Of a DNA stretch of 64,000 nucleotides, positions 10,001 to 21,965 are shown piece after piece. Position 1 is the stretch's first letter, and the number at the start of each line of letters is the position of its first letter. The notes below the pieces were generated by a model. That model saw only the letters and a list, made by a program, of their open reading frames with translations, was not told where the DNA came from and made no database searches. Source of the stretch: Dryomyza anilis (lineage: Eukaryota; Arthropoda; Insecta; Diptera; Dryomyzidae); assembly GCA_951804985.1 (NCBI GenBank), contig OX638130.1, positions 129,965,593-130,029,592 of the forward strand. The letters run 5' to 3'. A program made the position numbers and the translations under genes.

Positions 10001-13000
10001 AAGTTTCAGTCACTGTGACTGGTGCTATTTGTTTATTTTATTTGCAATTGCCTTTAGCTCAATTTGGATTCAGCGTGAGAAGGAGTTGCTGCAAGAAATC
10101 TCTGGCATGGGTGAGTTGGGCGGCGAGTGGCGGCATCGGCAAATAGAGTTGCTGGACAAACACTTGAAGCTGCTTAAGGACTATTCGCAGGCGAAGCAGT
10201 ATCTGCAGCAGCTAACAACAAAATCCAACGGAGTCTGTTTTAAGCGATCGTCTGTGAAAACGGACGAGTCTTTGGAATTTATACCAGTCAATTTGCATCT
10301 GCAGCGCATGTGGGCTCATAACGATGCACTGCATAGGAAAAGTTTCTTAGACATCATCACCGTGGGCGCGTTTACACGCCATGTTGGGAAAGGGCGCACC
10401 GGTGGTTTAATCAAGTATGTAAATAAATAAGAGGTTCTTATAACCAACTTATAATAATATTTCACCGTACATGGCTTGTATAAACGATAAATGGATAATG
10501 ATATTTAACCCCCAGATCATGCATTTTCCTGTGCTTACGATGTCGACTACAATTCGTTTCAAAATTGGTTAAATATCTTGTGACCACAGAGTATACATTA
10601 GTAGATATTCCAAAAAAAAGAAGTTTGTCTGAACTTAACTTCGGTCAGATTAATCCAAATTTCATGTAGTTTATTTCAAAATATTAGCTGAAGTATTCTC
10701 AATGTGTCAATTTTGTAGTTTTTTCACGAACTGGATTTTGTACAGAGAAACCGATTACACCACAAGATTCAGCAACATTTAAGGATGAAGATGTGGAAAT
10801 ATCGAGTCCTTGCTAATTCAGGAAGGTCCTTTTTTGATCCTTTTTTCAAAGTCATATGTCAGAATTTTCAAAAATGTGTCAATTTTGTGTTTTTTTCACG
10901 ATAATTCCAGAACGGGATTTTGTGCAGACAAACCGATTACATCGCAAGATTCAGCAACATTTAAGGATTAAGATGTAGAAATATCGAGTCCTTGCTAATT
11001 CAGGAAGGTCCTTTTTTGATCCTTTTTTCAAAGTCATATGTCAGAATTTTCAAAAATGTGTCATATTTTGAACTTTAACTTTTTACTGATTTGAGTTATC
11101 GATCGAATTTCTTTTATATTTCACACGAAAACTTACATTTATTTTATTAAGTAATAACTCCAATACTTGAGTTAATCTGAAAAAACTGAGTATGAGGTCG
11201 TGATTAGAATCTTGAAATCCATCGGGAAATCATGCTAAGATCGAGGATATATTTTTTTTTGTTGCGCTGTGTAATATTTTTATTATTTCTCAGATTGCTT
11301 CATGCGACCAAGGAGTCACCCTCCAAGTTGGTGAATGGAAATGCGTGCAAGGTGCAGGCCGCTAACGATGCGGTGCAAGCAGTAAAGCAACTGCGCAGAG
11401 AAATCGTCGACATCATGTCGCAACTATTGCAACTCGCCAAGAGTAAAAATCCCAAAGGTATGATGCCACTGTGTAACGAAATGGTCACAAAAACCAAGAC
11501 ATTGCTTAATATCTGGGAACCCAATCTGGTTGAGGAGGCGTTCGCTTTTATCGAACAACATCGCATTATTGAGGAGCCTGATAACACACTAATGGTTGGT
11601 AGTACTTTTGAACTTACACTGTGACAAATATGTAGTACTCATACAAAACTTTATTTTAAACTGTATTTGAAGCGCGATTGAAAAGATTTACTAAGCAGCT
11701 GAAATACTTCTAAGTTTCTCGTGCGAATTTTAAGAGTATATACTCGCCAGTATTTGGAGAGTATTTCCCCGTCAGTAAAACTAGTCCAACACTGCTGAGT
11801 TACTGGTAGGGATTTGAAGAGTAGATCAACTGATTGCAAATTTAGTTCAGGATGCGTTCATTGTCTGATCAGGCTACCTGATTTCAAATTTCATTAGGGC
11901 TTGACATTTATTTATTAGAATATCTTATATTGTTAGAATAATTTTGTTACCCAATTTTATTATTATACCCTACACCTATGAGGTACAGGGTATATTAACT
12001 TTGTGCATATATTGTAACGCCCCTTAGGAGGCGTGTCCGGTATGGAAAAGTATATATATTCTTGATCAGCATCACTACCCGAGTCCGTTTAGCCATCTCC
12101 GTCTGTCTGTCTGTCCGTCTTGCTGTCTTGCTGTCCGAATACAGAATAACTTGAGAAATACTGATCAGAATGCGATGAAATTTCGTTTCAATATACTTTA
12201 GGCAAAAGTAGGAACTGAGTTTGAAAATGAGCCAAATCGGTCAACGGACACGCCCACCTCCCATACAAGTCACTTTTATATAACTCTTTCGGAACTAATA
12301 ACTCGAAAATAACTCGAAAAGTATTCAAGGTATAGTTATAAAATTTAAAACGTATTGTTATAATTCACCTAAAAATATGTGGTCCAAAAATGGGCGTGAT
12401 CCGCCCACTTTTTTTTTTCATTATTTCCCGGGTTTTAATACTGGAAATTTGATCCGTAAATTATGAAAATGAAATCTTTGAAATATTAGCCTTTCAAAAT
12501 TTTAAATATAGGCGTGGTCCGCCCAATTATATTTTTCATTTTTTTTTTGTTAGTTTTTTATACTTTTATATAAATTTTTTAATTTATGGGGATATAAGAC
12601 GTATGATATATGAATAATATTCTGAGGGTGGTGACGTTCAGCATAATTAAAAATTTAAAATTAAGGTATTTAATTAAATATTCCTCATTAATATCTCCAC
12701 CAAAGGTGTAGGGTATTCCATAGTCGGGCCCGACCGACTATAAATATCTGCCCCATGTGACCGAACTTACCCATGTGATCTAACTTTCCCAACTCGTTAA
12801 CATATAGATTTGAAGAGTATATCTCTGTCCGTAGAACTAGTCAGTTACTGGTAGGGAAATGTCCAGAAATCGACATATGGCAATATATGTTTTATGAATT
12901 ATTTGCATGTTGCTAATACTGATGTATGGGATAATATACCAGATAAGGTAGTACGTGCCGCGTGTGATTTGATAGGCTTAAGTTTTTGATAGACTTAAGC

Positions 13001-15463
13001 TAGATGTGGTCACGAAGGGGTCAATCGAAAAATGTTTCCATGGAACAAATCTTCAAACAAAATTGAAAACTTTTTAATATTCTTGAATACTACTTGTACA
13101 TCACACTGTACATTCAATTAATATTTAAATAATAAAAAATTATAAACCATTGAACAAAATAATTTTCTATTTTTAGCATATGTCGCCCTTTCGAAAAATC
13201 ACACAGCAGTTAAGCGCCTTGGATTTAAAATCACCCGAGCTGGAGGACTTTGCCACACCTGTCGTGGCACCGCCGGACCTCTGGCCACGCGCGCACAACA
13301 CATCAAACCACAGGCGACATTTCGGTCGCTCCAATAGTTTGTGTCTACGGCCGTCACCGTCGGCGTCCGATATTAATACCATATATTCCATTCAAACCAG
13401 CGTGCAGCACTACAAACATGAGCTGTGCGTTGCTGAGTCTAATGCATTTCAATCGTTGCCTGTCTTCGCGCCACACACTGTCGACATTGATGAAAAGCAC
13501 CTTGACGTAGCACCAACGTCCAGTGATACTGCGTTTAATATCGTTGACTTAGATGAATTTCCGGACGCTGCGTCTTCCTCTACCACACAGTGTCGCCGAA
13601 ATGCGGATAACGTATTGTCCGTAACACCTGCTGACATTGCGCTGAAAAATCATGCTGGGTTTCTCGATACGAAGATGATGAGTACATCACCCTCGGCCAA
13701 TTACTATCGTCCTACAGAGGAACCCGAACCCTTGGACCTGACGCAACTCAACATTGAGGCTAGCGTTATGTGTCTCGTGAGCAAGATAAAATTTCTATGT
13801 GGCCGCTGTGGCAGTCCGGCAATACGTCTGCGCCATCCGAAGACTGGCATGAAGCGCGCTGGTTTCACAAATACCCCAGCACCGGACGTGGTCGTCAGTC
13901 AGTCGGTGGTTTGCGCCACAGATGATGCAGCAACATCGGCAGGTGGTGGAAACAAGAAGGTGCTGCGCAATGGCAATTCACATGAGCTCAACTTGGATTT
14001 GCAGGTGGATAGCGGGCAGCCGGCTAAAAAGGGTAACAAATTTACAGATGGTTAGTTAAAGGCAGACTTGTCCTATATTATCCTAGGCATGCGAGCGCTA
14101 ATGCGCACCTTTTTAGTAATCCTTGTTTGAACTTATAATTTGTGTGTACAGGTTTAGATCTGTCCCTTACGACCGACTGGGCTTCAGAATTACGACCATC
14201 CATGCGCAAGCTGCGTCATGCCATGGACGGTTTGCTAAAAACGGCACGCCTGATGCATTCTGTACAACGTCTGCAGCAGGACATGCAACGAAACAGTATT
14301 AATTTGGATATAATGTATCGAAGAGATGTGTGCTTCTCGCAAGCGGTGAGTAGTTTTTGGAAAGAAATCGTCAAAAATAAATCATAAATGGATGTAATGT
14401 ATGTAATGCTGGCTGCTCTTCTTATAAATAAATATTATGAATTTCAGTTGACTGCATTAGTCAGTGGATTAATGGCCAAATTTTGGGGTGGCGAAATATC
14501 TGAGAACTTTTTAAGCCTACTTGGCGACCTTGGAATCTTGGCGTATTTTGAAGGGCTATTGTCGTTGTACGGCGGCGAGACGGACATGTGGGGCGACATG
14601 TGCATCGCCATCGAAGACCTGCTGGGTGTAAATTTCACACTGGTGCGCTGCAATTTGCAAAGGTGGGTAGAGCGAGCTGGATTAAATATTTTGAGTACTC
14701 AATTTCTAATTCAATTCATAGAGACACGCTTGCTGTGCCAACTGCGCGTATACATGGCTCACGGAATGCGCTCGACGTCCTACTGCCTGTGCCCGAGAGC
14801 GTATACAACATGCTGCCCACCAAGCAGTTGCTGACATTCAAAGTGACACCAGTTTTCTTTAACATTGGAATAAACGAGAAGGCCACGCTAGCGGAAACGT
14901 TGGGCTACACGCGCGAGCAGCATCGTTCTAACTGCGACAACTTCGTGCGTCTGAAGCATTATTACAGTCGCTTTCGCAAGTTGATACCAATGCCGCCCGA
15001 CGAGTTGCAGACGCCAACGCAAGATGCGCTCAATCGTGTCATGTGCCTCATGGAGCAACAGTTACAGGCGAATGTCTCCAAGAACGTGAAGATACTGCAT
15101 TTGGCAGAGGATGCATGTCGTGCAATGTTCGGCTTGCGATTCACCTCGTGCAAGAGTGCCAAAGATCGCACTGGCATGGCTGTGACGCTGGAACAATGCC
15201 GCGTACTGTTGCAGGAGTTTCAATTGTCGCCCAAATCGTTGCCACAAGTGCTGAGCACTATGCGAAGGTAAGCCAACTGATTCGGCAGTCAGAAAGTATT
15301 CTTTACTCACAATTTTGTATCTCAACATAGCGAGGGCACTCGCATGGACAACGTCTACAAGAACATCGACAAGCGCAAGTATGCGTTTAATTTGCCGCAG
15401 GTGCTGTCTCTGCCTGCGATGTATCGGCCACCAGTGGGTGCTTATGGCAAAGCAGAAACCTAA
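7098..15463 (+). CDS. INPP4: Inositol polyphosphate 4-phosphatase (INPP4 family), 12 coding exons
   Basis: Coding exons: 7098-7215, 8430-8588, 8645-8905, 9289-9608, 9664-9998, 10058-10414, 11294-11594, 13177-14050, 14152-14345, 14448-14662, 14722-15267, 15331-15463. All introns are GT-AG, the phases agree throughout, and the total is 3813 nt, or 1270 aa. The order is an N-terminal PH-like region (exons 1-3), a C2-like region (exons 4-5), a helical middle and a C-terminal phosphatase with the CX5R signature CKSAKDRT (C1188, R1194). The C-terminus YRPPVGAYGKAET matches the family closely. The enzyme family removes the 4-phosphate of PI(3,4)P2 to give PI3P, damping PI3K signalling at membranes and endosomes. 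Exon 8 adds about 290 residues between the helical and catalytic parts that I do not recognise from vertebrate INPP4A/B. The ATG at 7098 fits the family N-terminus, and an upstream noncoding exon is possible. Exon 7 uses the weak donor gttggt, chosen because only it keeps frame. No clear AATAAA follows the stop. Confidence 0.95.
7414..7610. repeat. Short inverted-repeat element in INPP4 intron 1
   Basis: 'atcgtgtgactac' near 7415 returns inverted as 'gtagtcacacgat' at about 7597-7609. The interior holds further CGTT/AACG-rich inverted pieces. Probably a small MITE or foldback. The rest of the 1.2-kb intron shows nothing. Confidence 0.5.
10701..11054. repeat. Two tandem copies of a ~172-182-bp unit in INPP4 intron 6
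   Basis: Units start at 10701 and 10873, each at 'aatgtgtcaatttt', and a third start is seen at 11055. The shared core runs through 'attcagcaacatttaagga', 'atatcgagtccttgctaa' and 'gatccttttttcaaag'. The second copy has a small insertion near its start. This is a recent local duplication or a satellite fragment. Confidence 0.85.
11965..12716 (+). mobile_element. INE-1/DNAREP1-like non-autonomous element in INPP4 intron 7
   Basis: The ends are inverted: ATACCCTACACCT at the left and AGGTGTAGGGTAT at the right. The interior carries the widely shared dipteran core 'aagtatatatattcttgatc' followed by 'agcatcac...ccgagtccg', then CTGT/CCGT microsatellite, and later 'aaaatgggcgtgatccgccc'. There is no coding frame. 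The core resembles Drosophila INE-1, and the exact class (Helitron-related or TIR) is not settled by the sequence. Confidence 0.75.
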
Positions 15464-15732
15464 ATGACCGTAGACATAACAGTTTATTATAAAAGCGACA
15501 CACAATAGACGTATTCACTGAATCCCGATTTCCAAAATGCAAACATTTTTTCCATACTCGAAATTGATTGCATTCTGTTCGCCAAACTAAAAGATGTACT
15601 TTTCTAAAAAGTCAAATCAAATACTTAAACAAACTTAAATAATTTAGACTCTTTATATATTTAGTTTAGGACCAATTCTTAGGTTATAAAATTATTCACA
15701 TTTTCAGATTATCAATATTTTTAATACATTTA

Positions 15733-15841
15733 GGACCGTTTTCACCATCTTCGGTTAAGCACTAACTGCCACTTTAACTTAGAGTTACCCATAGAATATA
15801 TGGAATTGAAACACTTAACTGGATATTGTGAAAACGGCCCT
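15733..15841. mobile_element. Small TIR element ('ccgttttcac' ends)
   Basis: Left end 'ggaccgttttcaccatct' returns inverted at the right as 'atattgtgaaaacggccc'. About 109 bp, noncoding. The same end motif appears at 21868 ('gggccgttttcacaatg') and, inverted, near 23570 ('agatattgtgaaaactgt'), so it is a local family. Confidence 0.6.
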
Positions 15842-16004
15842 TAGAATAATATTTATCTACTTTAACAAATACTCTTTTTTATATTAAGCTGCACTTTTGT
15901 TAAATGTGAAATATTATTTTTAATTCGTTAGTGGCCTAATCTTTTTAAGACTGCCCATCACAAAATTAACCAGTTTTTGATTTTATACAGAAAGACAGCT
16001 TAAT

Positions 16005-16216
16005 TGTATATATTTATTCCATACTCAGATCATAATTTTAGCTAAAACATATTGAATCCAAATTTCATGGCATTCTGACTAGTATTTCACAAGTTTCCAT
16101 GTATACGGACAACAAGACAGACGCACCTAGTTAAACGGACTCGAAGTGATGCTGATCGAGAATATAGTATATACTTTACCATACCGGACACGCCTCCTAA
16201 GGGGCGTTACAATTAA
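16005..16216 (-). mobile_element. Truncated INE-1-like copy
   Basis: The reverse complement reads 'taacgccccttaggaggcgt', then 'gtatggtaaagtatata', then 'gatcagcatcact...gagtccg', which parallels 12015-12240. Both termini are missing. Confidence 0.75.
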
Positions 16217-17059
16217 AAAATGGGTTTGAATGATCCCTACAAGCTATTTTTATTGTTCGCAAATTAATGTCGGACACTAAAACTCGATTCACAGGATCGA
16301 TGCAAAACATCAACAATCAATACAATTGTGTCGAATATCAATAAATGAGAGGAAATTTCAGGATATTTTATTTTTATGTCAGTTTCAGTACGAAAATTTA
16401 AAAAGCATCAACCAAATTGCGTCGATTTCGGTTGACTGCTTAAGCATCAACAACATACATAAACTCTGTTGATGCAAACTGAAATTGATACAATTTATTG
16501 AAACAATTTAGAAAATTATCCACACCTCATCCAATAGAACATTTTTAGCGGTTGACCTTTTCAATCAAATTCTATATACTAAATTTTTAACAAAGCCATT
16601 TTCAGTCTAATGTACATGTCTGAGTTTACTGTCCCCGTGGTGTTGAAATCTCCTTGCTTCTTTTGCCACAACTGCAGGTTGCGTGCCAAACAAGAAATGT
16701 TCGCGGAAATTTCGATTCCAAGCTACGAAAATTCGACTACAAAACTTACGTCGTCCATAATGCATTATAATTTTATAAAACTACCACTTTAATTTCTTGA
16801 CACGTTGTTTTTCCTCAGTGTAACGCCCTACTGTCTGCAATTTTTGAAACCTTGAATGAAACCTTTGAATGTCCATCTTATTTTTTGTTGATCTTACGAA
16901 CAACCCACTTGTTTGGCAACTTTTATGCCTGAAAGGTTGGGATTCTTCTTAAATAAAGCACTGCTCTTCTTTGTTTTCCCATTTGACATGTCCCATTTTT
17001 TCAGACCTTGCCTTCCGTGCATGGTCATGTCTTATTTAAAGTTATTAATTACCCTCGAG

Positions 17060-17335
17060 TAGCCGCGGTAGCTCAGTGGTTAGTGCGTTGGACTGTGAGC
17101 CGAATGGTCCCCGGTTCAAGCCTGGACATAAAAACATTTTTCTATGCCGCGCTACCTCTCGGCAGTAAATGGCAAAGCTACGAGAGTAAAACATTGCCTA
17201 TGAAAAGCTCTCACCCGCCGTTCAGAGTCGGAAATAAACTGTAGGTCCCCCCACTTTGAGTACAAATATAACACGCACAGCTCAAAATGGTGAAAGAGCT
17301 CGGCCTAAGCTCGGCCTAAGTTCCTATTCTTAATG
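17060..17335 (+). mobile_element. tRNA-derived SINE
   Basis: A pol III A box (TAGCTCAGTGG, 17069-17079) and B box (GGTTCAAGCC, 17113-17122) stand at tRNA spacing, but the flanks cannot form an acceptor stem, so this is a SINE head and not a tRNA gene. A body follows with 'aaactgtaggtcccccc' and a 3' end with 'gctcggccta' repeated in tandem. Confidence 0.8.
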
Positions 17336-18930
17336 TTTGATAACGTACATTTTATTTATAATATACGACACTTACTAAAAATTTGTAAGCAGGGATTGAA
17401 ACCGATAACGATATCCGTTTAAAGCTAAACCGTTATTCTAAAGCGATAAATAAACAGATATAATAAAGAACAATTTCTATTTTATATCGATTTAAAAAAA
17501 AGGTTTTATGAAAGTGTGAACATCAAGTAACAAATTGAATATATTTATTAGCTACGAATATACTGAACTTAACATTTTCACTCTTTCAAAATAGATGGCG
17601 CAACAATGTTTCTGAGCAACATACATTTTATATGAAACCAGGGATCGCAGACAAAATTTATTTTGTTGCGTTATAGTTTTATTTTTCTGAATAAATGAAA
17701 AAAGCGACTAAATATAAACTTGGTAAATGGTTACAATTATTTGTATTTCAATATTTTTCATACCACATTATTTTTTTGTGTTCTTATGCCAAACCAATTC
17801 CAATTGCTAGCCCTGATTTCAGCAGAATTTAATAAGCTGTCAATAAAATAGATGAAAACGACATCTATTGAACAGTAGCAAACCTCAGAAAACTTTTAAG
17901 CTAATTTCACAACCACAAAATTTTTAGTTCAAATGAATTGAACCAACTGCCATGTTGGTTCAATTGTTGTTTTTGCTTTACGTATAAAATTTGAATTGAA
18001 CTTCAATTTGAACCAGTTCAAGTATGAAATAAACGAAGCTATTATTTTGATGTCTCCATAAATTTATAACTCCAATGTGTAAACTTTACAAAATAACCGA
18101 ATTTGAAACCGTAACTTGGAATTGGTATACCGAAACCGTTTCTTAATGAAACCGAACGAAGATAAAAATTAAATCGGAATTATTTCACCGCAAAATGCTT
18201 TAGCAAAATCGCTTCTGTTTCATTCACTGCCTTCGTTAATATACTTCAAATAGCATGGAAAGGTTTAGGAAAGGTTTAAGTACATCGAAACTGTTTCATG
18301 TGAATCGAAACTGAAATTATTGTTTTGTTTTAGAGAGACAGTGTACATTTTTTATTTTCAATCGTACTTTTGTAACAGAAAAGGAATCATTTTCAGGCCA
18401 AACTCTGATTGTTATAAAGTAATGTAAACTGGTTTATATCCAACGGTTGCTCCAGTTAAAAAAATGAATCTACCAATTTGATACACATTTGTTATGCACT
18501 CACTTAATTGAAATGTAATCATTTAATAAACACAACGTAATAACACTTTTTAGATGAAAAATATATAAAATAAAATAAACAAGTAGCTTTAAACTAACAA
18601 CCTATGCGCATACTTAGAGCGTTGAAAAAAGGTTTTATATTAAGATTTTTAACTGTGCCAAATATTTGTTACCAATATCAATGAATTAATTTACTTATTT
18701 TAACTATTTAAGTGCTCTGTTGTTAAACTAATGTATGTGTTATTTGTATTTTATATTTTAAATTCAGTGACTATTTATATAATATCTAAACAATATCTAC
18801 AAAATATATAAAATTATGGTGAAATGTACTTCAACGTTGAAAACGTATAGAGAAATAGATTCTGATTCGTTTAAATTAAATGTCTTTTTTCTTGTTAGTG
18901 TAGAGTAAATATTTATTTAAAAGTTGACAA

Positions 18931-21718
18931 TTAATAATCATTAATTCGTCCCATACGTAAACGCTGCTTTTGAATTTCCGTCTTCAACCACGATGGCACC
19001 TCTTTGATGGGATGCGCATTGGGAAAACGCAACGGCGTCTCGGGCCCTTCGAATGGATGGGTTTTAGCCAACTTACGTTGCAAATACTCTTTGTTCACTT
19101 GTTTGATATCGCGGTGCTTGTCCATATACAAGTTGAAAGGCTGTTTAAGCGGAAAGAATTTCTGGTCCGACAAATAAGGCGCCGGGAAATCGTATTCGAA
19201 AATAGGTTCCTTCATCTCTATAGGGTGCAGTTTATAAGAAACAACTTTATTTTTGTTTATCAATTCGACTCACGCAAGATATCATGATAGAAATTAGTCA
19301 GCGACTTGTCCCAGTTAGTCTGAAAGAACGAAAGACCGGCTGGCGTCAGTTCATCTTGATATTTTCTATAGAAATCCAATGTTTTGAATGTGCGTTTGTC
19401 CAGTTTATTGGTTTCATTTGCTTCTATTTTATAAGAACTGAAGTCAATTTTTGAGTTTTGCTTATAGAGAACAAACACAAAACGCTGGTAACCGATGCCT
19501 TTGGCTGGGAAGGGCTGCATATAATCTACCAGCACTTCGCCATTTTTAATGTCGCCATTCGGTATGTTTGCACTGTGGTAAATACGAGATATTAACATCC
19601 AAACATAGTGTTCTGTACAAGAATTTACTTACACAAACCAGTGCACGTACTCCGCATCATTTGATGTGAAATGCCCATCTGGATTGGTTGCAATGAGTGT
19701 CCAAAAAGATTCACCGTTCGTGTGCTGTGTACATTTGAAGGTTATAATAAATAGTTGTAAAGCAGGTAAGAAGGTACGTACCTCTCCCGTGATGGGGTCA
19801 GTTTGGCCGTCGAAGTATACCTCTGGTTCCTTTGCTGCTTCTGACGGTTTAATAATGTTGCCATTATGCACCTCGCACATCGTGTCATCGTGCACTTGAT
19901 ACTGCATTAAATAAAATTTACACATTATGGTAAAAACTGCTCATTTCAAACGTTAATAATGTATAATTTACAAATGTGTTTAATCGTTTTTTGGGAATTC
20001 AGATTGTTAAATTGGAAAAATAATATGATTTTTGTACAAAATATTGAAGAAATGGAAAATTGTATGTTATTGAAAAATACGAATTAAATCATGGAACCGA
20101 TATGGTTGGAATCCGATGCATTGTAGACCATTCAACCGAAACCTAATGTAAGAGAGATTTGTACTTGTATGATTTCAACATGCCACAAGAATTAGAAATT
20201 AGCTAATACTGTTTTTAGATGGTAAATACGTTCCACAGTATTCAAAATAAAAAAAATAAATAAAAGAAGACAAATTAATGGTAAAATATTGATTGATTCC
20301 ACAACCTCAACGACCTACAAAAATTAATAATTCGAAAAAAAAACACATTTTTTTCTTCACTATACCATGTTCAATTTACATTCAAAATGAAATACGGAAT
20401 GTAGAGTACCATCCCAAAATTACAAGGGAATTAAATAGATCTAAAATATCATTGAATTAGGGTAACAAGCCAAAAAGGTATTATTAATTTATATGGCTTT
20501 GTTAATTTAAGTATACGAATCAGAAACAGACGTTATGTTAAAAATCCATTTAATTTTTTTTATTTAATAGAAAATATTAAGATCAGTCTGTTGCTTATAC
20601 AAAAATGGAAAAATGTACATTTTATGAAAATCAGCAATTTTCATAAAATGTAATATTGATCTAATTTGGTATTAGATATAATTTAATATTCTTATTAAAT
20701 ATTTTTCGGAATGTAAAGAACTCATTTTCCGTAAAATTATGTGAAATTAATTAATTTTTAGATATACGGCTCATTTGTAAGAACTATACAATTTTGCTAT
20801 TTGTATATAACTCTTAGTAATTGGACAGCTGTTTCATCAAGTAACAGTGGTTATTGTGGTAACCATCAAACCGAAAGATCGTGTAGTGCAGGTTCAAATC
20901 TGTGTTGAGTACCGTCAACATCAAACTTCTGCATTAAACTGTAGGTCCCACTATTGATGTACAAGGGCTATGTCTTATATAATACCGTACGACAACAATG
21001 TTCAAAAATAAAATAATGGTAGTTGAAACTAAAACATTGTAAATACATTGTATATATAATACAAACAATAGGATAAATTAATTATTTTTGGCATGTAAAG
21101 GAGTATAGTATAAAAATTATTATATGCTTGTTAAATACTTTAGAATACACACCTTAACGTTTAAAGCTACTCGTGGTACAAAGTATGCGCTTCCAAAGAG
21201 ATCTTCAAATATGCCATAATGATCGGCAATTACGCGTAGATCAAATTGGCCAGTGGTGCTGCTGTATTCACGCTGCACCTGCTCCAAGTCGATTAGCACT
21301 TAAAAAGAAACACCTTTAAATAATATCAAAAAATGCAGAATCTCATTTAGAGCCTTACAATTATTGGTTCTTGCTTGTTTCTCCATGTCACTATTGGCGC
21401 GTTGTGTTTTCAGATGTAGCAGGCGCGCCTTTAGCTCCTGCGAACGAGACGTTCTCAATTTCGGAAACCCAATGTTTACGCGTGCTGTGAGCTCCGCGTC
21501 CTGTATATTTTCAGCTGAAATATAACAAGGTGATTACAACACCACGAGCACCAATACCATGCCTCCAACTTACCCAGCAATCTTTGCTCAATTGTTTTAG
21601 CGACGCCAGGCGGCTTGCCGCGTATGGTGTGTCCATGGCGAGCGACCACAAACAGTGGACTTACATTTTTCAAGCAAGAGTTTATGCTATTTTTCATTAA
21701 TAAATTAGTTAAAGACAT
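18931..21718 (-). CDS. mRpL38: Mitochondrial ribosomal protein L38, 7 coding exons
   Basis: Minus-strand exons in order: 21574-21718, 21359-21514, 21153-21298, 19782-19901, 19633-19724, 19274-19572, 18931-19217. Phases agree, all introns are GT-AG, and the total is 1245 nt or 414 aa, the usual family length. Segments match mRpL38 strongly: YFVPRVALNVKYQVHDD, DAEYVHWFVANIPNGD, TPAGLSFFQTNWD and DILQMKEPIFEYDFPAPY. These belong to the PEBP-like core (roughly residues 165-345). The N-terminus is basic and hydroxyl-rich, fitting a mitochondrial import signal. The protein is a component of the large mitoribosomal subunit and is inferred to act in mitochondrial translation. Intron 4 (19902-21152, 1251 bp) is the only long intron and carries a SINE fragment and a hairpin; the others are 56-60 bp. 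AATAAA (minus) follows the stop at 18912-18917. Confidence 0.96.
20617..20651. repeat. Hairpin in mRpL38 intron 4
   Basis: A perfect 15-bp stem (acattttatgaaaat and its complement) around a 5-base loop. No known element. Confidence 0.6.
20870..20990 (-). mobile_element. SINE fragment in mRpL38 intron 4
   Basis: Read on the plus strand it has a B box-like GGTTCAAATC near 20891 and the body motif 'aaactgtaggtccc' near 20937, both shared with the SINE at 17060. The A box and the tail are not recognisable. The strand listed is that of the host intron; the element itself points plus. Confidence 0.5.
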
Positions 21719-21965
21719 TTTTTGCCAGTTTTTGCTCTATCTTAAGGAACTGAAAATGAACCTAAAAATTAAAAATCTTATTTGACAGTTCTAAGTGAGA
21801 GAGAGAGAGAGTAAACAGCTGTTGTCAGCGATGCCACCTTGTGAGATAAATCCCATTAATTTTTTTGGGCCGTTTTCACAATGTTCGGTTACGTTAAAAT
21901 TTATATAGCCTAAATTTTAAAATAAAGTTTCCGTTAAATATTTTCGTTTTCACCAACATAAAGTA

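Larger units (their letters stand above)
15464..18930. other. Intergenic DNA between convergent INPP4 and mRpL38
   Basis: Holds the INPP4 3' UTR, a small MITE, an INE-1-like fragment, a SINE and AT-rich sequence with no supported gene. A stretch near 17930-18020 looks like a decayed relative of the hairpin element at 36043-36176. On the mRpL38 side, TTTATT at 18912-18917 gives an AATAAA on the minus strand just beyond the stop. Confidence 0.7.

Noticed and set aside
14388..14834. Separate 148-aa protein inside INPP4
   Set aside because: It reads through introns 9 and 10; the true exons splice across and match the family.
17060..17135. tRNA gene
   Set aside because: A and B boxes are present but the ends cannot pair as an acceptor stem and the copy has a SINE body. 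Annotated as a SINE.
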